64,000 nt of DNA from Kudoa neothunni (Eukaryota; Cnidaria). Shown here piece after piece: positions 24,283 through 36,399 of the stretch. The position numbers and the translations under genes were made by a program. Within the stretch, counting starts at the first letter, position 1; every line of letters begins with the position of its first letter. The notes beneath the pieces were generated by a model. The model did no database searches. It saw only the letters and a list, made by a program, of their open reading frames with translations, and had not been told where the DNA came from. Location of the stretch: the NCBI GenBank assembly GCA_964304625.1, contig OZ199840.1, positions 2,232,001-2,296,000 of the forward strand, read 5' to 3'.

Positions 24283-26594
24283 GAAAATCTCGGAAGGTAT
24301 CGACTTCACAAATGTTCGGAGGAACATTCATAGATGAATTAAATAAGTATAGGATGTCATCCATATAACACTTGTATAAAATTGTAACTTGGTGATTTGG
24401 ATTACGCCATCAGCTTCCAATAAGTGAAGTTGGCTAGTAATGGAGTGAAGGGTGTTCCCATAAATATACCTTTGGTTTGAAGGTAGCTTTTGCCATCGAA
24501 CATGAAGAGTTGATGGTCTAGTTCGAAGCTAATGATCTTGTAAATGTAGGAAGCGGGGGGGCTATCATAGAAGTGGCTAAAAAGGAAATGCTTTAATATT
24601 GCCCTTAGTTTTTCGTGACCAATACGTAAGAATAGTTCGCTCACATCGGCTGTGATAATCGGCTGTTGGGCGAGATTATTAATCGTTCAATGATTGTATA
24701 AGTTGGCCACAGGAGTGGAGGATGTGAGATTTGAACATCACGTCATGATGGAGGCTAGACTCGACCCATTTGTGGAGGTTGGAGTTGATGTTTTTAGTAT
24801 AAGAGATGTTAGGGCGACCGAGTGGGGTTCTATCGTTAAGCCATTTAGGCTTCTTTCAATGTATTTTGGGGAGACAGTAGAGTGTTTTGAGTTTTGTAGG
24901 GCAAAAGCGAGATCTCAGCATGATTATGGTGTTGAGTTTCTGAGTCAAGTCTTTTTGGAAATCTTTCATGATTTGGGTGATGGCAGTTTGTTTGAGTTCC
25001 AGAAGTAGTCGAAATCCAAAGTCAGGGTTGTTGAGTATTTTCCTTGCCATATTAATGTAGTCATCTTTGTTCATGATAACATTTTTCCCGCCTTTGTCAG
25101 CATTAGCTATAATGACTGGGAGTTGGGTTAAATTGTTAAAGGCATCCTGTAAATGGCGTGAGGTGTTGGAGTAATTGCTCTTGGTGGTAAGGTCGTCAAA
25201 AGCTACAGGGATTTTGGGAATTAGGAGTTGGCGAATTCACCAAGTTCCCGGAATTTGGAACTGTAGTTGGAGGATGGTATAAACTTTAGGACGCGGTTTA
25301 GAAATAGTATAACGGCTTTGTCTACCTGGTATTTAGACAGGTGAATGATCTTACAAGGAATGTCGACAATTTGAATGATGTAATTGAATAGTTCCTTGGT
25401 CCAATGTTGAGGTATGTTGTTAGAGTTAAGGCCAAGTCCCGGAGAGTACAGGATATCATGTGCCCTTAGAGTCTCTGGGATGAACGAAAACCCCGGTTTC
25501 TATGTAAATGTGCTAATGTATCTATTGTATGTGAGGGTAGCCATTTTGGGGAGTTGTAAGTTCGCGTACATAGCTTGCAGGAGTATGGGGGTGTTTTGAA
25601 GATGCTTGGGATGCAGTGTTTTGAATGTGCTGTGAAGAGAGCTATGGTGGGCTTCTCGGTTTTACAGAATGGACATTTAATGGCATCCAAGGATTTGAAG
25701 GAACTCAGGGTGGGTAGGGTTGCTACGACTTTGGGGTCTGATATCACGTCAGAAGATTCATTTTCACAATTGTCGTCAGTGTTGTCATTGTTATTAGCAT
25801 CAGTTAGGTCGCTGTGCTCAGAGGGGTTCAACATTTCGAATTCATGACTGTCTTAATACGTCATCGTGTGTGGTGTACGTACCCCATTTGATCACATTGA
25901 GGGAGTTTTCAAGTTCAGCAGTGTTGCTTGAATCCTGGAGGGCCTTGATCATCATGTTTATTAAGGCGTGTGTGTTCCAGGGTGCGACTTTGTTGCATCT
26001 CTTTTATATAAGTGTATCGCCAGCCTTGATGGGGTAACTATTCGGGTAGTTGACCGCGACCTGCACACCATTATGGTGCATGGTGCACTGTCGGGCCAGC
26101 TCCCAATTGAAGGCTGCGAGGATGCGTTTCCATAACGGCTTAGCAGTTTCAAAGTGGGGTATATCGTCTGGTTTAAAGGGTACGTAAGTGAATGATAGTG
26201 CCTTATGGTGTGTGCATGCGTTTGGTGTATGTGCCGCGTGGTATACCGTGTGGCCTATCACTTTACGTTTAATAACAGGTCCTTTTTAATCATACTCAAT
26301 CTAACGACAGGAGGGTTTTGACTTTGATTGATTTCCTCTTGGTTTCGGGTTGGTATTAGGTTTGTTTTTGATGGAAACATGCGTTGTGTTTTGAGGTGGG
26401 GTTAGTAGCGATGTGCAATGCATGTGCGCGAACATTTGAATTAGGGTTTTTGTTTTTACGTGAGTTGTTTGGTTGGGGATTGGTAGCACGCTGTGTACCA
26501 CGTGATATAATGTTACGAGACGGATTCTGGTTGCCTCAGGGTCTTTGATATGATAGTTGAGGACTAACTGTAAAAGTTGAAGTGCAACTGGCAA
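24283..26594 (-). mobile_element. Penelope-like retroelement, copy 1 (ORF1 plus zinc-finger RT ORF2)
   Basis: A fossil copy read right to left. ORF1 parts lie at about 25850-26594 (basic Pro/Asn-rich stretch, then a helical domain matching copy 3). ORF2 starts near 25834 with two C2H2-like fingers (CPFCKTEK and CKLCTRTY). It continues with the Penelope N-terminal block (LGLNSNNIPQHW to SKYQVDKAVILFLNRVL), a CLPKIH block near 24856-25074, and RT blocks LQTKGIFMGTPFTPLLANF and CYMDDILYLFNS near 24350-24470. It stops where the Gypsy LTR begins. It is broken, with several interruptions. Confidence 0.75.
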
Positions 26595-26599
26595 CAGCT

Positions 26600-27870
26600 C
26601 AAAGATCTGGTTATCTGTCGATAAGAAATTTTGTATTTTTATTTTTATTTGGGCAAAAGAAACACGTTCCAGCAGTTTTTTAAAATCCTATCCGCATGCG
26701 CAGATTAATAGTGATTAATTCACTATACTACCAAGGAATTAAATTTCAAATAAGGATAATAATTTAATGGATCTATTGATCACTTTGCCATTTGGTAGAG
26801 TGATAATAGCCTTTATGGTTTCTCTATCCTTATTCTTGAATAGTTGTTTGATAACTCCTATTTTCCATTTGTTGTAGTTCATAGAATCACTAACATGAAT
26901 AGTATCACTTACTTTGGGAGGTATTTGGTTAGTTGAACGAGATTGGCTGTGAAGCCTTTCTTTTCGATCACGTAAGTGCAATAAATATTATTTTTTCATG
27001 TGTTCCGAAATTGATTAATGATATTTTGACCTCTATTCCAAATGAGATAAGTTTAGCCTCAGTTTCTCTTCCGTTCGGCTTGTATTCTGAGTCCGTAGTT
27101 GCAAACTCATTATCTCTGTATTTACGTTGATTCAAGTAAAGATAATCTGATGGTGTAATTATTTGTTGATTTATATCAGTTGAAACATGTATCAATGGCC
27201 TTAAGTTTATTATATGTTCCACGTCAATGACGATTGTTGAGAACTGACAATTATTTAATTTCTTGAGGCACATCATTTTAGTTAAACATTGTTTTACCTA
27301 ACCAATTAAGTGCTCGTAAAACCCACCCATCCAAGGCGAATATTCTGTAATAAATTTCTATTTATTGTTGTTATTTTCCATGAAGGTGTGAATTGGAGGA
27401 GATAAAACTTTGGACCTTTCACCCTTTTTCGTAACTTTAGAAGCCAGATTAAAATTGGTCGCATTGTCTAGACTCAACATTATTAGGCATCCTCTACTTG
27501 AAATAAATCTTCTTAAGAAGTTGAGAAAATCTTCTGTTGACTAACAATTTCCAAATGGATTGCTCGTATGGCGGCACATGTAAATAAACAGATACATGCT
27601 TTTTTTTCTGATTGGCTTCGTATATTGTAAATGGACCAGCCAAGTCTGCACCAGTATAAGAGAATGGAGGATTCATTGAAACACGATATTGGGGATAATT
27701 TGGAAAGATTGGAAGTTTATATTTTTTCGTTAATGTAATTTTCAAAATTGTCATGTATTTACGGTACGAGAACCAATGTTCTTGAATGCGGTGTCCAAAA
27801 TCTTAGCAAGAACACATGCGATGTTTGATTTTTCCCACAATGACCATTCATAATGTGTACGTTATTGATG
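26600..27870 (-). mobile_element. BEL/Pao retrotransposon fragment (integrase and C-terminus)
   Basis: A fossil 3' part of a BEL/Pao Pol, read right to left. It has a zinc-binding HCGKNQTSHV-like block near 27830, the integrase core with PPFSYTGADLAGPFTIYE near 27660, IRAIHLEIVSQQ near 27550, YSPWMGGFYEHLIG near 27330, and EHIINLRPL near 27210. The C-terminal basic domain (MNYNKWKIGVIKQLF to IKLLSLFEI) ends near 26739. A stretch at about 26600-26730 with CTGCGCATGCGG could be the start of its 3' LTR. Everything 5' of integrase is missing. It is broken, with roughly five or more interruptions. Confidence 0.75.
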
Positions 27871-27880
27871 TAAAGTGTAG

Positions 27881-30350
27881 TTAGATAACTCTTTTTCGGT
27901 AGAAGTTAAATCTTACATCGAAGCATTTCAGGTTTGATTTGGCCGTTCTTGGTGACATAATTATCATACTAGGATCGTCAGAACTCGAACCTTTGGCTTT
28001 ATTGTCTCCACCATCATTTATCGTCTTAGGACAGCTTGTCGGCGCATGTGTCGAATTTAGATTTAGGAGCCCGAGAGACCTCTCGTACTTCCAGGGCGCC
28101 AAATTGTACAGCATGCACCGTATTGATGGAAGAAGCGTGAATGTAACTCTTGCCACACTCATTGAGTTTTTGGTATAGATCCATTTTTTGTGTAGTTTGG
28201 ATTGTAGCCCACATAAAGAAGGGTGATAGGGGATTAGTAATTGCTTACCATCGTCGTCCCTATCTTTTTTCTTAGGGAATATGTGTGCACAAGCCTGTTG
28301 ATACTCAGTATTGCGAGCTCGAGTCAAATATGTTTGAATGAGTCCTTTTTGATAGCCAAGTCTCTCAAATTTCGAGATAAGTAGCCTACAAAACAAACTA
28401 GCAATATGAGGAATCGAGTTGCTGCGCAGTATTCTCAAAAACTGAGCGTAAATCATCCCCATCTTTACATGGTATGCATGCCAAGTGGATGAGTGGATGT
28501 ATGTGAATCCATGGAGTAACTTAAAATAAGTGAAATATTCCGGTTGAGTGGAACCATTATTGTAATAGACACATAAATCTAGATACGTCACAGTTGTACT
28601 ATATTCACCCTCAATTTGTAAATCCAATGAGTCGAGCACAACAAATACATCGTCCATATATCGACGGTACATAAGTACACTCGAGTTTGACATTATTTGC
28701 TCATCAAATACTAAAAGATATAGATTAGCTAACAGGGGTGAGTATGTAGATCCCATGAAAATCCCTTTATTTTGTTTATAAAGGTGACCATTAAATGTGA
28801 AATATTGGGATTGTAGCTTCATTTTAAGAATCTCTAAGATAAGTTTCTTCTCTTCAAGTGTAAAACTTGCGTATTCTGAGTAGGAATTGTTCGAGTTTAT
28901 CTAGAAGAACTTTATGATCAAAACCTAAGAAACAAATCACAAATGTCTCCAGCATAGAGAACATATTTCTTAAAACGGTCTAGTTTAAGACGTCGTAATT
29001 GCTCTATAAGTTGGTTAGAGGATAAAAGAATATGCTCGCAACGGTAGACTTATTTATGAAGCTTTTTCTCCACAAACTTTCCAAGAGTGTTGAAGATACT
29101 CTTCCGGGCGCTTATAATAGGTTAGGTCTACCCGGAGGTGTTTTATCGTCAATCCATTTGGATGAAGGTTTGTGAATTTTAGGAAGAACATAAAGATAAC
29201 GGAAGTTTTTAGATTCCCTCGAAACACTTTGATGAGATGTCTCATAGACCTTTTGACAGAAATAGTCCTGTTTATCGATCAGATCTCGTCTAATAGGCTC
29301 TATTTGGGAGTCATCAATTAATTCAAAATCAAACTCCGGATTTTTGAGAAGGCTTTTAGCCATTCTATAGTAATGTTCGTGTCCCATTATAACAGTACGT
29401 CCACCTTTGTCACTATTAAGAACAAAACATTTTCGTTGTTGCCTAAAACAAAGGAATTCAGCAATCATCTCCCTGAGGGTGTTGCATTGTTTGGACATTG
29501 GAACGACATAGTTTTTCAAGTCTGTGATTTGATTTGAATCCATCAAAAACTTTTTCAGGACCTTAGTGCAATAGATATAAGATTTATGATGATTAGGGAC
29601 ATATTTCATTCCCCTAGAAAGAAATAATGCTAGATTAACACTAATGTCTTGGTCAGAAAGGTTTAAGATGTTGCAATCGTCAATTGTGAGTGATTCATGG
29701 ATTAATTGTTGGAGTTTTCTCATTATTCTCTCCGATGGTAAGCTGCCACGGTTAACAATAGAGCGTCAAAGACAATAAAGTAGACAATCTGTTGGATCGT
29801 ATGGAAAGGCTCTAGTGACTCGATGTGACATTGCACAATCATCGGTTGCCAAATGTGTAGCCAAGTAGGACACATTTCGACATTTCTCATTACAAAATTT
29901 GCATTGAACTTGGTCACCAGCGACAAATGTGACTTGTAAACAAGCTTTGAGATGACTCAACAGACCCTGAATCCTTTCCATTATTGCACCACAAAAACAA
30001 CATATAATAAAATCGAATCTTGGCCGCTTTTTCTTAAGATGAGGTTGGATGATTTGTTGACTAAAATCCTCAATTCTCATAGCTTCTCTCACCCTAAATT
30101 TAGGAAAAGGATTAAGTTGAACCGTATCATCACGATTAATATCGGCCAACTCCTCAACACTGGAAGAAGTATCAGATTGCATTTCAGTCTCCTTGTCACA
30201 GTTATTCACTAAATTATCTAAATTATGTAGGTTAAAAGCAGCAAGGGCAGCTGAGGAGATGTGATTAAAAGATGAGTCATCATGTGTAATAGCTGAGTCC
30301 GTTTCAACATCATCTAAGAATTGTTGGGGATTTTCATTGCGAATTTTCAT
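27881..30350 (-). pseudogene. ORF2 region of Penelope-like copy 2: acidic N-terminus, zinc fingers, reverse transcriptase
   Basis: From the right: an acidic N-terminus of about 100 residues; a two-finger zinc segment (ICCFCGAIMERIQGLLSHLK, then CKFCNEKCRNVSYLATH) near 29850-30020; the Penelope N-terminal domain (29112-29723) with LNSDKGGRTVIM; and the RT palm (27881-28822) with KGIFMGSTYSPLLANLYL and YMDD. The post-palm helical region follows (THSSTWHAYHVKMG-like, KFERLGYQKGL). The tail is Ser/Asp-rich without an endonuclease fold that I can see. Part of a fossil element. Confidence 0.75.
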
Positions 30351-30369
30351 GGTCTATAACTGGTGACAC

Positions 30370-31952
30370 ATTTAATTCAGCATGCTCCACAACTTTAGTG
30401 ACTTTAGCGACTTTAGCATCATCATGAACAATGTCCAAATTATATCTCTTATTAAGAATAGCAATATTCGCGCGCAATTATCTGATGACAAAGCTGCCTG
30501 CTCTAGCTTATCCTTATAGCATGAAAGAAAAAGACAAACGCCCTGTGGCAATGAATGTTTATCGTATGTTGATAATATAACGAGCAAGTCGTTGACCATT
30601 GTGGAACTTTTCCAGGGTGTGGTGTGCTTCTTTTTGTTGTTCTGTTCCGATATCGTTTCACAGCGATATGGATTGCAACCATTCGTAATTTTAAATCTAG
30701 CAATCCCTTATTAATTAATGTTTAAAATATCGGTAACAGAATGGATAATTGAAATTTGTGTTGGGGAGCTAAGATCAACTGCCATTTTATCGGCAAAGTT
30801 TTTTAGTCTTATGTGGATGTTCTGATCATTCATGTCTTTTTTTGTTTGGCAATTTGACAACCACTTTTAAATCATTACTTTCAATATAAAATCTTGACAG
30901 TAGAAAAGTGTGATATAACATTTCGTAGACTGGAAGTATTAGGGCTTTTGCGAATGAAAAGGGCCTCTTCAGACAGTCGGAGATTGTCGTTCTTTTTTTA
31001 TAAGGAATAACTCGCCCAGACTCTCATTTAAATGATGATCCAATGCCATCAATAAAACCGGTAAAATTTGGTTTGGTAGAATCTAAATTGATAATATATG
31101 ATTTTTTCAATATTGTTACGGATTTTTTCTAATGAATATTGACGGGCTTTTTCAATTTTATGAATGTTATTTGATTTATTCCTAGAGTTAACATTGTTCT
31201 CGTGGCGTTGTCTTTATTCGAACGTTTAATTTGTTGCGTTTTTACCGACAATATTATTTGTTACATCTTTAGATGTAGATTTATTGTCGCCCTTTTTTGT
31301 TTCAACCTTTTTAACGTTCGTTTTTTTGAACAACTTTTTTAGTTGATTGTTTTGTTTTGGAAACGTTTGTTATTGTTTCGTTTTTTATGAACAATGCCAT
31401 TGAAGGAAGAACGGTTAATCTATAAAAAGGATTAGTATTTGTGTAATTAATTTGATGCCGTTGATAGTTGTTATAGTTGTTGCGTAAAGCAACAGGTTGA
31501 TCAATGAATTGTGGACTAGTTGGCCAGCTTTGAGTAAGTTGGAAACCAAAACTAGTGTTTGGCATTGGACAAGTGTTATGTGAAATTTGATAGCCAATAG
31601 CTGGTATCATTGGGTATTGGAATGATTGGTTTTGAGCAGCATTACACCAATTAAGAGGTGTAATAGCTGCCCCATTATACAGGTTTTGTGGAGTGGAATT
31701 GACAGTAGAGTGAATCAATGATCCAGGCCACATCAATTGATGATCTAATGCATCCGTTGTAGCTGCACGAATCATTGCGGAAGTAAGTTTAGGTTTTTTC
31801 AATGAATTGTTCCGAGTTGTCATAGCGGATCCTCCAACGTGTCGTAAGATCAAAACACTTTGAGAAATGAAAGTTGAACTCTTACGTGTCGTTTCTTTCA
31901 AAACATTTAGAGTTTGTGTCAAACAGTGCGAAAAAGTTGCTTGTATGGCCAA
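30370..31952 (-). pseudogene. ORF1 region of Penelope-like copy 2
   Basis: The N-terminal half (31311-31952) is rich in Asn, Gln, Tyr and Pro, with a motif-like run FQYPMIPAIGYQI and a Lys-rich end (SKTKQSTKKVVQKNER). The C-terminal part (about 30372-30703) has MVAIHIAVKRYRNRTTKRS and LVILSTYDKHSLPQGVCLFL. Both halves have counterparts in copy 3 (32256-33500), in the same order. The composition suggests an RNA-binding particle protein, but I recognise no named domain. Part of a fossil element. Confidence 0.6.
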
Positions 31953-31999
31953 AGGGGTTAGCGGAGGTTATCATAAATAGAAACCTCTTTATTATTTTT

Positions 32000-33525
32000 A
32001 GTCATAAACTGGGAAATGTGTGGGTGGACTCAACAACCACATTATCGTCATCTGTTTTTTCAGGATTTTCCAATGCAGATTCGAATTGCTCATTTGCCGA
32101 TTCAACCACTTGAACACCATTGTCGCAGCTTTGATTTTGTGAGGCACGGTCTGTATTAGTATTCGGACTCGTGCACGGCAGTTGTGTGACCGGGAATCTA
32201 TCCGACGCCTCATGCTCAGAGGTATCATCACCATTCACAGAATAGAACCTTTGGTTTACAACGGTGATGCTAGCATGTAAATCTGTAAATCGTCGGACAG
32301 CTTATCCACCTCGGCAAAGTTATGTTTATAATAATCAAGAAATAGGCGGATCCCTTCAGACAGAGCATGGTCATCATATGTAGTGAGGATGACCAGCAAA
32401 TCATTCACATTCACCATTGTCGAAATACTCCAAGGGGAACTTCGCTGTGTAGTATGGTTGCGATAACGTTTTAACGCAATGTGTATTGCCACCAATCGCA
32501 CTTTAAAGTCGAAGTGTTCCTTCCCCAACAGAATTAGCGCGTCCATAATATAGCCAATAATCGCCAACTCAGTTGAGTCACTCAAGTCATTTGCAAACTT
32601 CTTTATTCTTTGGTGGAGTATCTCATTACCAGTGCTTCGTCCATTAGGAAGTTTCACAACCATGTTCAGCCCATTACTCTCCAAATAAAACCTTCTTAAC
32701 AGATGTGTATGGAAGAGCATTTCAAACATTGGCGTAATAAGCTTTTTCGCTACGGTGAATCCCTCATCAGTCAGGCGTAGGTTGTCGTTTGACTTAACGG
32801 CGAACTTCTCACCCAGACTGTATTTATTGTTCACCAGGTTTTCGTACCTTGTGCACATGGCTCGACATTTGAATGACGAGCCGATGCCATCTATAAAGCC
32901 AGTGAATTTTCTTTTTGTAACGTCTAAGACCACAACGTTTTCATCATGGATATTTCTTTGTATTTTCGCTAATGCGAATCGTTTAGCGTTGACAATTTTA
33001 ATTCTCGAGTTCGCATGCGCCGTATCTTTTACATCCGAAGACTTTTTCATGGTGGGTTTGTCGATAGCAAAGTTAACTCTTTTTATTTGGAGGTAGAGCA
33101 GCCATATCCTTGCCATTAGTTTTTGGTTTCGCACCCACTTTCTTTCCATTCCTTTGAGGCTTTTTATTTTGGGTGGAAATCGTTTTCCTTTGATTGATGC
33201 TTTGGATAGGCTGCCAACTTTGTAATTGTTTAGGATTTCGTTTCTGGTGACCTTTAAAAGGACGTTTTTTAAAACGATTAATCCGTTTACTTCTTGACAT
33301 ATTTCCGACATATGGACCAGGCGGTCCGATTATAATCCCTACTTTTTTGCTCGATTTGCATGTAAGGCATATTTTGGTTCGAGACGACCTGTTGGTACCC
33401 TACACTCGAAATCGGCAATGGACCAGTTGGTATAACTTGATATCCAATGGATGGGATAGGAGAGTATCCATATCCAAAGTAGTTACCAATGTGTGTAAAT
33501 GCAATAAACGCGTATGCAATTATGT
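32000..33525 (-). mobile_element. Penelope-like retroelement, copy 3 (5' part)
   Basis: A fossil partial copy. A long ORF1 (32256-33311) stays open for about 350 codons: a very basic first third, then a globular region (FTGFIDGIGSSFKCRAMC, FTVAKKLITPMFEMLF, RLVAIHIALKRYRNHTTQRS, LLVILTTYDDHALSEGIRLF). Upstream frames to about 33520 hold a Tyr/Gly/Pro/Gln-rich segment (YGYSPIPSIGYQVIPTGPLP) matching copy 2. Beyond ORF1 lies the acidic start of an ORF2 (32002-32238). The copy then ends against the start of copy 2. It is broken, with few interruptions; ORF1 is the best preserved of the three. Confidence 0.7.
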
Positions 33526-34131
33526 TTAAGGTAGTTTCTTAGATTTAAGGCACTTATTTGTTTTCTGTGAAAAAAAAATCTAAGTTAAACAATTACGAAA
33601 AAGGTCTAAGAAAAATTTTGCCGTAGTTTTGGGGCAAAAAACACAATATAGGTGACTAACTAGCGCAAATAAGTAAATAATGTAATTATCTCAGTTGCTA
33701 AGTGGCACGAGATATCGTCGTCAGTGGTGTACTTCAACGTAGTATCGAGCTATTTTATTTCTCGGTATGTATGCTCAACGGAGCAACTGAGGAGTTTCAG
33801 AGATGACATCACAACTAAATTCATGGTGGTTTTTGCGTGCTTTTTCATTACCAATTTGTGGGAAAATCGTTATTACTGGTGTTCGGTTTGGGATTTGGCG
33901 TGTTAAAGTTGTTATAGCCTATAACAATGAGTGATAAACAATAACAACTGGATTTACAGGAAGCGGTAGATTAATAGAGATTAGTGGAATTTTTATCTTG
34001 TCTGAAATGACTCATTCTTCTTAAAACGCTGCAACCGTAACACTATTTATGGCTATTTATGTGTTTAATCGAAAATATAAATCGAATTTATTTGACAAGC
34101 TTGCGCGCTCAAAAAGTCATTTTCTAATAAA
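33526..34131. other. Spacer between Penelope-like copy 3 and piggyBac
   Basis: Two short ORFs (33347-33529 and 33724-33906) overlap transposon sequence or lack content. The expected left end of the piggyBac element (TTAACCCTCGAATGC) was looked for here and not found. Confidence 0.45.
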
Positions 34132-35746
34132 ATGAATTCTGACGGAGAACATATTTTTTTGAGGATGATTGTGAAAGTGCTGACGGTACCCCATACATTG
34201 AAAGTGGTTTGGAGGACTTGGATGAAATAATTAATGAGCCAGTCAACAATGACGACGATGATGATGCTTACGATAGCGATGTGAGCATTGAAGATATGAC
34301 CCAGGTCGCTTTTGTTGCCTCCAAAGATGGAGAAAAATAGTATAAAACTCCTACTATGGTTGGAAGAATGCCTACAATGGAAAATATTTATAATGTAAAC
34401 GCGGTATTTACAAATAAAGCTTTCCGGGATGGCCAAACTCCCATGAGGGCTTATTTAATTTGTGGACCAATAAAATGTTGGAAGAGATCCAATATTGTAC
34501 CATCAAATTTATAGAACAAGAAAAAACAAATATGAAAAAGATAAATATGGCCGAGTTGAAAGTTTTTTTGGGAGCTATCGTATTAATTGGTGTAATAAAA
34601 GGCAAAAATGAAAACATCCGAGAATTTTGGACTGAAAAATATGGCATTCAATCACTAATTGCAAAAATTACAAGAAATCGCTTTGAAGATTTTGCAACTT
34701 GTCTCAGATCAACAAGAGAAGAATCAGGGATAGAGAGGATTAACTTGCCCCATCAGATATATATTTGATGAGTTTATAAAGACGTGTAAAGAAAGTTACA
34801 ACCCATCTTCCCAATTGACTGTGGATGAACAGCTTGTCACATTCAGAGGTCGTTGCCCCTTCAAAATGATCATTCCTTCTAACGTCTAATCCTGGAAAGT
34901 ATGGGATAAAAATATGGGCGTTGTGTGATGCAACAAACGCATATCTATGCAATGCAAAGATGTATATTGGCAAAGAGAACGGTGTTGTTGAAACCAAGGT
35001 GAAAGGTGAAAATGTGGTAAAGGATTTAGTTACACCTTATTTAAAAAAAGGTCGTAATGTTACCATGGACAATTTTTTTACCACATTGTCAGTTGCGAGA
35101 TACTTAATGTCTCATAAAACAACAATTGTAGGGACTGTCCGTAAAAATAAAAAAATTTTCATCTCTGAATTTCAATCATCAAAGGGATACCAAACGATGT
35201 GAGATTTTTATTTCAGGATAAATTTAATTGTTAAAATACAATCCTAAGAAAAATAGATATGTGGTACTTTTAAGCTCTACACATCGAGATTGTGATATTG
35301 ATCCTGAGTCGAAAAAACCATAGATCATAAATTACTACAACTAAACCAAAGGTGTTGATACGCTTAACCAAATAATCCGCTGCTGTTCCACCAAAATAGC
35401 CACTCGTCGGTTTCCGGTGGCGATTTTCTTTAACATCATCGATATATCCGCCTATAATGCATATCTCCTGTATATTTATTGAAACCCGAAATTCAAAAAT
35501 GCTCATAAGAAACAATCCCGAAGAGATTTTTTAAAATGTTAACGGAAGAGAATTGCTAGGAAACGATGATATCAATTTTGAAACCATCCCAATAAAAAGG
35601 AAGGAACCTCCTTCTGGAACATCTGGAAGAGGTACATGCCATATTTGCTCAATAAACAAGAAGAAAAGCAGGAGAATTTGTTCAAATTTGTCTGCGAAAA
35701 TCACCGAATTGAAAATATAGAATGCGATTTGTGTAACAAAAAATAA
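34132..35746 (+). pseudogene. piggyBac transposase, broken
   Basis: The start has an acidic N-terminus (ESGLEDLDEIINEPVNNDDDDDAYDSD region). It continues with TNKMLEEIQYC, the helical block ELKVFLGAIVLIGVIKGKN (34460-34768), the first catalytic block SSQLTVDEQLVTFRGRCPF near 34810, the second at KKGRNVTMDNFFTTLSVARY near 35060, and the third region TKGVDTLNQIIRCCSTKIATRR near 35345. The end is a Cys-rich finger (CHICSINKKKSR, ECDLCNKK). The family is clear. It needs at least five frame changes and has several stops (for example near 34350, 34770, 34890 and 35202), so it is inactive. Confidence 0.82.
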
Positions 35747-36396
35747 AATATATTGTATTATTTATTCACTTTATTTTGCCATATTTTTATACGCACTTAG
35801 TTTTTTATTAAATTTGATTATACCTACAAAATATAACATTTGTGTAATTTACCTATTGATTTTAGTCAAAACGATTTGAATTAATGTCATTATAATAAGA
35901 TGGTATAGATAGATTGGGAATGTAATTTAGTTTAATGTTGTAAAATATTAAATTATTTTGTATTTTTTTGTCACATAATTTGTAGTTATAAAAAAATAAT
36001 TTATTGATTATACCTTTATTATAATGGTTGTTTGCCAATAAATCAAAACACCATCTAAATTAAACCGCTAATTACAATCAAAAATAACAATTTTGAAAGC
36101 CAAATTTATCTTAAATACAAAAATTATATGAACTAATGTTATTTTGTTTGTTTTATACGACATCGATTTTATGTAAGTTTGTATTTGCAAATTATTTATT
36201 TTTTTTAATGCACGCGCATAACAAATTTGATTTTAATGTTTTAAATTAAAATAAATGTTTTTTTCTTTTTTAAACTTCAAACGTAGCTGTAGAATTGTTT
36301 TATTTATATTTATAGTCATATAGTTTCAAATATAATTATGCTACGATTAAATTTTCATAGGACCACAGCGGTCCTCTTCAGGCATTCGAGGGTTAA
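34132..36396 (+). mobile_element. piggyBac DNA transposon, decayed, right end present
   Basis: The transposase lies at 34132-35746. The right end is at 36392, where CATTCGAGGG meets a TTAA at 36393-36396, the target site used by piggyBac. A subterminal palindrome GGACC...GGTCC is at 36360-36374. About 640 bp separate the stop from the right end. The left end was not found, so the element may be truncated on that side. A similar terminus, TTAACCCTCGAAGG, occurs at 60849. Confidence 0.8.
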
Positions 36397-36399
36397 CTC

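Larger units (their letters stand above)
27881..31990 (-). mobile_element. Penelope-like retroelement, copy 2 (most complete)
   Basis: A fossil element of about 4.1 kb read right to left, with two coding regions: ORF1 (about 30370-31952) and ORF2 (about 27881-30350). ORF2 has the Penelope signatures: LNSDKGGRTVIM, YVLPKIHKP with PGRP, KGIFMGSTYSPLLANLYL and YRRYMDDVFVV, plus the conserved region after the active site. No GIY-YIG endonuclease is visible in ORF2. It is broken, with about five interruptions. A BEL/Pao fragment adjoins its 3' end and a related partial copy adjoins its 5' end. Confidence 0.8.

Noticed and set aside
26301-26594. Apparent reversed order of ORF1 segments in Penelope-like copy 1
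   Set aside because: The helical stretch near its start resembles a later part of ORF1 in copy 3, but the match is short and the basic stretch after it fits the normal order, so a rearrangement is not supported.
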